From the NCBI GenBank assembly GCA_004151065.3, contig NWUY0300108528.1, forward strand, positions 19,366 through 31,597: a stretch of DNA of 12,232 nt, given 5' to 3'. Of this stretch, positions 8,991 through 12,232 are shown piece by piece; position 1 is the stretch's first letter; each line of letters begins with the position of its first letter. Under the pieces are notes generated by a model, which was not told the DNA's origin, ran no database searches, and saw only the letters and a list, made by a program, of their open reading frames with translations. Both the position numbers and the translations under genes were made by a program. The stretch comes from Larix sibirica (taxonomy: Eukaryota > Streptophyta > Pinopsida > Pinales > Pinaceae).

Positions 8991-9975
8991 CTATATTGGA
9001 ATACCTAAATACATGAAGGAAGACCACTAGCAAATAGGCATAAATTCTAGAATTCAAGATATGCCATTTATTAGGATTTAGGAGACATTTCAACCATATA
9101 TGTTTCTCTTCCTCTTATTGATATTTTCCCCTAATGCATTCATGTATACATCTAGTAAATTTTAAAAATATTTTAGCAATAATATAGACGCTCCTCCTAA
9201 AAGGAACATGTCATCCACAAATTGGGAGTGATTGATTTCCTTCATGCCTTAGAATATGGAGATACCTTGAAGGGATCCTAACAAACTTTCATTTTCTAGA
9301 TTCCTACTCTATGTGTCTTCCATAATGACATGCAAGAAAGGAGAGAGGGGGAAACCTTGCCTCAATCCATGACTGCTATGGAAGAAAAGAGAAGGGAACC
9401 CATTGCCTAGGTGAATAGTCCAAGGTTTTCCTATTCATGTTTTAACCCAGTTAATGAAATTATAAGAACAATCACTTTGACATAACTAAAAATAGAAAAG
9501 GGTGTCTTACCCTATCAAATCCATTGGCCATGTCCATTTTGATAATCATGCCCATGTCTTCTGTTCTCCTACAAGAGTGAATGTCTTCTTGAACAAGAAT
9601 TATATTTTCCAAGATTTGACATTGCTAAATGAATCCACCTTGATTTTTTGAAATTATTCAAGAGAGCAGTTTCTTCAACCCGTTGGATAAAATTTTTGCT
9701 AAAAATTGTATGAGGTATTGCTTAAGAAAATCGGACAAAAATGGGAGAAAGAGGAAGGGTTGAATTATTTTGGAATTAGTGCCAAAACGGAAGAATTTGT
9801 TCCTCCCCCTACCTTGATTTTCTTTTTAGTCCATCTTAACATTTTGAGAAGATTAGATTTTGCTATGAACCAAAAAATTCTATAGAAGTAAATATTGAAC
9901 CCATCAAGGCCCAAGACTTTTTCAAGCTCCAGGTCTTAAATTTCTTTAATTACTTCATCATTTGTGATATCCCTC
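8990..9975 (-). pseudogene. Reverse transcriptase domain of LINE ORF2
   Basis: This is the polymerase core that makes cDNA. The finger region shows EKVLGLDGFNIYFYRIFW and SVLALIPK, matching the plant LINE pattern of PGPDG and LIPK. Motif A is IIKMDMANGFDRV with its catalytic Asp at 9534-9532. The next motif is HGLRQGFPLSPFLHVIMEDT at about 9370-9310. The catalytic box reads SQFVDDMFLLGGAS with FVDD at 9221-9210, so both Asp residues survive although the usual Ala or Tyr position is Val. Motif E-like YLGIP lies at 9011-8997. Motif A is in a different frame from the later motifs, so a frameshift lies between about 9500 and 9425. Stops follow VMSK, MEDT, LKYF, NIYG, NVS, NGIS, MPIC and YLGIPI. 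The expected W and Q codons appear as stops, as in ordinary neutral decay. Confidence 0.92.
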
Positions 9976-10504
9976 TCCAATGCTTTGTTATTTTCATTGG
10001 TTAGCATTCTTTGGATTCATTGTATCATTGTTCTAACTACTTTAGGGTCTACCTCAATTTTCTTAGTATATGAATCCTTGAAATGGGCATCGGTTTCATT
10101 TTTAATCTCTATAAAGGTTTTTTATTTTGTCGCCTTGCTCATTTATAATTTCAAAGCTGTTGTTGCATTATCTTTAGGCTCTAACATGTCTATGAAATAA
10201 ATATGTAGTTTTTCCCTTGTGGAGAGCCAAAGACTGCACGATTTGAGGTGTTAGTGCTCATATTCTTTGCAAAATGATTCATGGATGTTTTTATATATCC
10301 TTCTCTCCTTGACCTGGGCATGCCTGGTTATCTCCTTATTTTCCAACACCCGTTGAAATTTTGCAAACTATTTCTAAACCTTCTTTCTTTTAATCATTGG
10401 ATCTATGGTGTTGGCTTTTTCCCATTTCTTTAGTGCACTCTTCGTAGTCTTCAACTTTGATTCCCATATGATTCTAGGCGATCCTTCCACTTTTTTTTTC
10501 CAAG

Positions 10505-11298
10505 TCATAGAAATGATATAAAAAACCTATTGGTTATGTAGCCAGGAGGATTGAATTTGAATGACAATTGGACATAATCTTCACCTTTGTTGATATGCAA
10601 TTGTATAGGTTTATGAAATGAGATGGTAGATGGAATATTTTTGGGGTTAATTTCAAGATTTTCTTCCAAGTATTTTCTACCGACTAAAAAATGATCCAAA
10701 CGATTTGCTATGTGATTTATACCCACCCTCCTATCGACCATGTGTATCTTCCTTGTATGGGTTTAATATGAAGGAGATCCCATTGCGGGATCATGTATTC
10801 TACTTTCTCTCTAGAATGATCTCGAACCAAGCTACCTCCTTTTTCCTCTCCTACATCAAGGACAATGTTGAAATCCCTTGTTATAATGGTATAATATGCC
10901 CCAAGATGTTATTTCATCTTTGATATGAAGATCCAACATTCTTGCTTCTCCTTGTGATGCATGGGTGTATACATATTCAAGACCTTGAAATACTTCCTAG
11001 ATGTCCTATATTTAATATATGTATAAATCCTATGCTAGGAAGAGTGGGTCAGTGTTAACTCAAAGAGGTGATTGTTCTATGCTATGTAAACATCTCCTTA
11101 AGCTCCTCTTGAACTTGTTGCTAAGACTTCACTTTCATTCTAGTTATTTTTTCCCACTGCTTCCATGTCCCTTTTCTTAAGCTTTATCTCTTGGATTAAG
11201 AGGATACTAGGGTGTTTAGATCTTAAAATTTCCCTCATAGCTTCTACTTTAGATTTGCTCCCTAATCCTCTACTATTCTAATAGACCATTAGCTTTAT
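10505..11298 (-). pseudogene. APE-type endonuclease domain of LINE ORF2 (inactive)
   Basis: This domain of the exonuclease-endonuclease-phosphatase family cuts one strand of target DNA to prime reverse transcription. Visible motifs in order are NSRGLG (metal-binding Asn region, just after an in-frame TAG at 11280-11278), ILLIQEIKLKKRDMEAV (catalytic Glu codon 11190-11188), YFKVLNMYTP, TIITRDFNIVLDVGEEKGGS and, after a frameshift near 10741, RRVGINHIANRLDHFLVGRKY followed by STISFHKPIQLHINKGEDY. Two active-site motifs are altered: the usual GDFN is RDFN (10878-10867), and the usual S-D-H is S-F-H, with Phe at 10618-10616 in place of the essential Asp. In-frame stops also occur after GKNN, SSRGA, VYIA, LTHSS and KMK. 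The domain is clearly recognisable and clearly dead. Confidence 0.9.
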
Positions 11299-12147
11299 TT
11301 ACTTTTTTTTTAGGGCGGTGGGGAGGGTTGGATTTGCCTCTAAGTTATGTTCTTGGTTGCATTCTTGAGATTTTAAGGAGGATTTGTTTGCTTCCACTAG
11401 AAAGCATGGATTCTATGGAGGATTGGAGGCCCAAGCTCTTCTCCTTGGTTGTTGCTTCTTCTTTTTTCCTTTGGACATTTTAAATCTAATTTCTTCAAAA
11501 GTTGTTCTTCCTTTGTATCCTTGCCATCTTGGGATTGAGCGCTTTCCTTGGAGGCTACTCCACGGGTTAGGAATCCATATTTTTAGAAGACATCTTTCGA
11601 ACATGATACCACAACATGAAAGAGGGAAATAATTGATAAGGGGATTTGCAAAGAGGGGGGGACATGCAACATCATTAAAGGGCTAGATATGAAAGGAGGG
11701 ATCTGTTGCTTCTTCTAGAAGTTTAGAAGAGGGAGGTATACCGGGAAATGTGCTTGAGGGACAAAATTTTGAAGGGATTGGGGATATCTGAGTTGGGATT
11801 GGATTTTCGAGAGAAGAGGACGATGGGGCAGGAAGTTATTCAACCTGGGAAGGTATATTGAATTTGTTACTTGTGGAGGGTTTTTCTTTGAAGGCTTGGT
11901 GGGCCAGTAAGGAAGATGGGTTATTTCCGATTTTAATTTTTTCCACTTTCCATTGGTCCTCATTGCCTTCAACATTGGTGAGGGAGTTTATTTCTTACAA
12001 TCTTTAGCGAAATGACCATACCCATGGAATAACTTGCATTTGAAGGGGAAGTACTCATAGTCCAATTTTTTCATTTGGCTCAAGTTGTCCAAGTTGATTT
12101 TGTTACCTTCAATTAGTACTTTCCCAATATCAACTTCAACACATATT
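11299..12147 (-). pseudogene. LINE ORF1 (gag-like, CCHC zinc-knuckle) remnant, 5'-truncated
   Basis: In plant L1 elements ORF1 encodes a nucleic-acid-binding protein that coats the element RNA. The tract begins with ICVEVDIGKV, a segment typical of these proteins just before the knuckle, and then PFKCKLFHGYGHFAKDC at about 12047-11997. The knuckle pattern is C-x2-C-x4-H-x4-C, but the second cysteine is Phe (codon at 12029-12027), so zinc binding should be lost. A one-base shift after CKK at about 11990 leads into a better frame (NEDQWKVEKIK, then a Pro/Ser-rich linker), as expected for the low-complexity ORF1 tail. That linker has stops (after IPSQVE and after FHI). A Lys-rich end lies just before ORF2. 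The N-terminal domain (usually DUF4283) is absent here, either beyond the window or displaced by the sequence starting at 12148. Confidence 0.75.
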
Positions 12148-12232
12148 GTAGGACCCCGGTCCTAGGCTTCCTCAGCTTATCAATAAAACTACTCATTATC
12201 TCTGTTTGCATACTTGTCAAATTTCTGTTTTT
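12148..12232. other. Possible junction with another element at ORF1; palindromic TAGGACC/GGTCCTA
   Basis: Minus-strand ORF1 similarity (ICVEVD) fades at about 12147. On the plus strand the next bases are TGTAGGACCCCGGTCCTAGG, with a perfect 7-bp inverted repeat (12149-12155 and 12158-12164, spacer CC). LTR elements start with TG and often have short inverted ends, so this could be the 5' end of an LTR inserted into the LINE. The remaining 70 bases have no stop in one minus frame (LTSMQTEIMSSFIDKLRKPR), which leaves open that this is simply diverged ORF1. Only 85 bases are visible, so the call is weak. Confidence 0.3.

Larger units (their letters stand above)
6994..11298 (-). pseudogene. LINE ORF2 remnant (endonuclease, reverse transcriptase, zf-RVT, RNase H)
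   Basis: ORF2 of an L1-type element nicks target DNA, copies the element RNA at the nick (target-primed reverse transcription) and, in plants, often carries its own RNase H. Here the full domain series is readable but split over all three minus frames. The endonuclease starts in one frame with IKLMVY, a stop, then NSRGLGSKSKVEAM. The frame changes near 10741. RT motif A (KMDMANGFDRV) and motifs B to E lie in different frames. Another change falls at the A6/T6 run 8752-8757, between KTKPK and KFHLSKWDTF. The zinc module, early RNase H and late RNase H are again in different frames. The total span of about 1,430 codons is normal for a plant L1 ORF2. No functional product is possible. The TAA at 6996-6994 follows DKWPPI and is taken as the end, although the frame stays fairly open beyond it. 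Confidence 0.9.
6025..12147 (-). mobile_element. Decayed plant L1-type LINE (non-LTR retrotransposon), minus strand
   Basis: Translating the minus strand piecewise gives the ordered parts of a plant L1-type LINE: CCHC gag-like ORF1, APE endonuclease, reverse transcriptase, zf-RVT zinc module and RNase H. The order and spacing (endonuclease start 11298, RT motif A near 9534, DD box near 9215, zinc module near 8000, RNase H near 7480) fit one element of about 5 kb or more. The reading frame changes repeatedly between domains and many premature stops are present, so it is an old dead copy. I saw no clear poly(A) tail or target-site duplication. The left limit is therefore uncertain: ORF2 could end at 6994, while a similar frame continues to 6025. 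The right limit is where ORF1 similarity stops, near 12147. Domain identity is seen directly through motifs; treating everything as one insertion is inference. Confidence 0.9.

Noticed and set aside
8976-9540. Reverse transcriptase of a group II intron, retron or virus-derived element
   Set aside because: The surrounding APE endonuclease, zf-RVT module, C-terminal RNase H and the exact motif wording are those of plant L1-type LINEs. No integrase, protease or intron features are present.
11384-11632. Plus-strand 82-codon open frame and a minus-strand 63-codon frame over it
   Set aside because: Both overlap the Lys-rich tail of LINE ORF1, which reads more sensibly in another minus frame (SAQSQDGKDTKEEQLLKKLD).
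6994-12147. A functional, active LINE
   Set aside because: Every domain has premature stops or frameshifts, and several catalytic or metal-binding residues are replaced.

Overview
The window looks like repeat-rich nuclear DNA of a seed plant. It is AT-rich, has no intact gene and is built mainly from decayed transposable elements. The best-supported content is one badly decayed LINE (L1-type non-LTR retrotransposon) on the minus strand, filling the right half. A plant origin is supported by the ribonuclease H domain after the reverse transcriptase and by the zf-RVT zinc-binding module before it, the layout of plant L1 elements. A gymnosperm such as a conifer is plausible, given how old and dense the repeats look, but that is inference only.

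Reading the minus strand from right to left: an ORF1 (gag-like) remnant with a CCHC knuckle that has lost one cysteine (12147 to about 11300); ORF2 beginning with an APE-type endonuclease (11298 to about 10505); reverse transcriptase (about 9975 to 8990) with its catalytic aspartates still visible; a connection region (about 8990 to 8110); a zf-RVT module (about 8105 to 7685); and an RNase H domain (7511 to 6994). Every domain is broken by stops and frameshifts, so this copy cannot encode working protein. After the RNase H the same reading frame continues for about 970 bases with few stops, ending in a coiled-coil-like tract (to 6025). This is the least expected feature of the window.

The left half (1 to about 6000) has no gene I can recognise. 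It contains very AT-rich stretches (1-580, 4260-4700, 5390-5600), a possible LTR-like remnant (about 2299-3700) with a 59-bp tandem repeat just upstream of a TATAAAG box, an imperfect 44-bp duplication, a nearly perfect 55-bp tandem duplication, a nearly perfect 94-base foldback, and weak traces of decayed coding sequence around 790-1690. At the far right edge (12148 onward) a sequence starting TGTAGGACC, with a 7-bp inverted repeat, may mark another element inserted into LINE ORF1.

I found no tRNA or rRNA gene, CRISPR array, intact host gene or convincing new system. The genes do not work together in a pathway; the region is a record of transposon insertion and decay.
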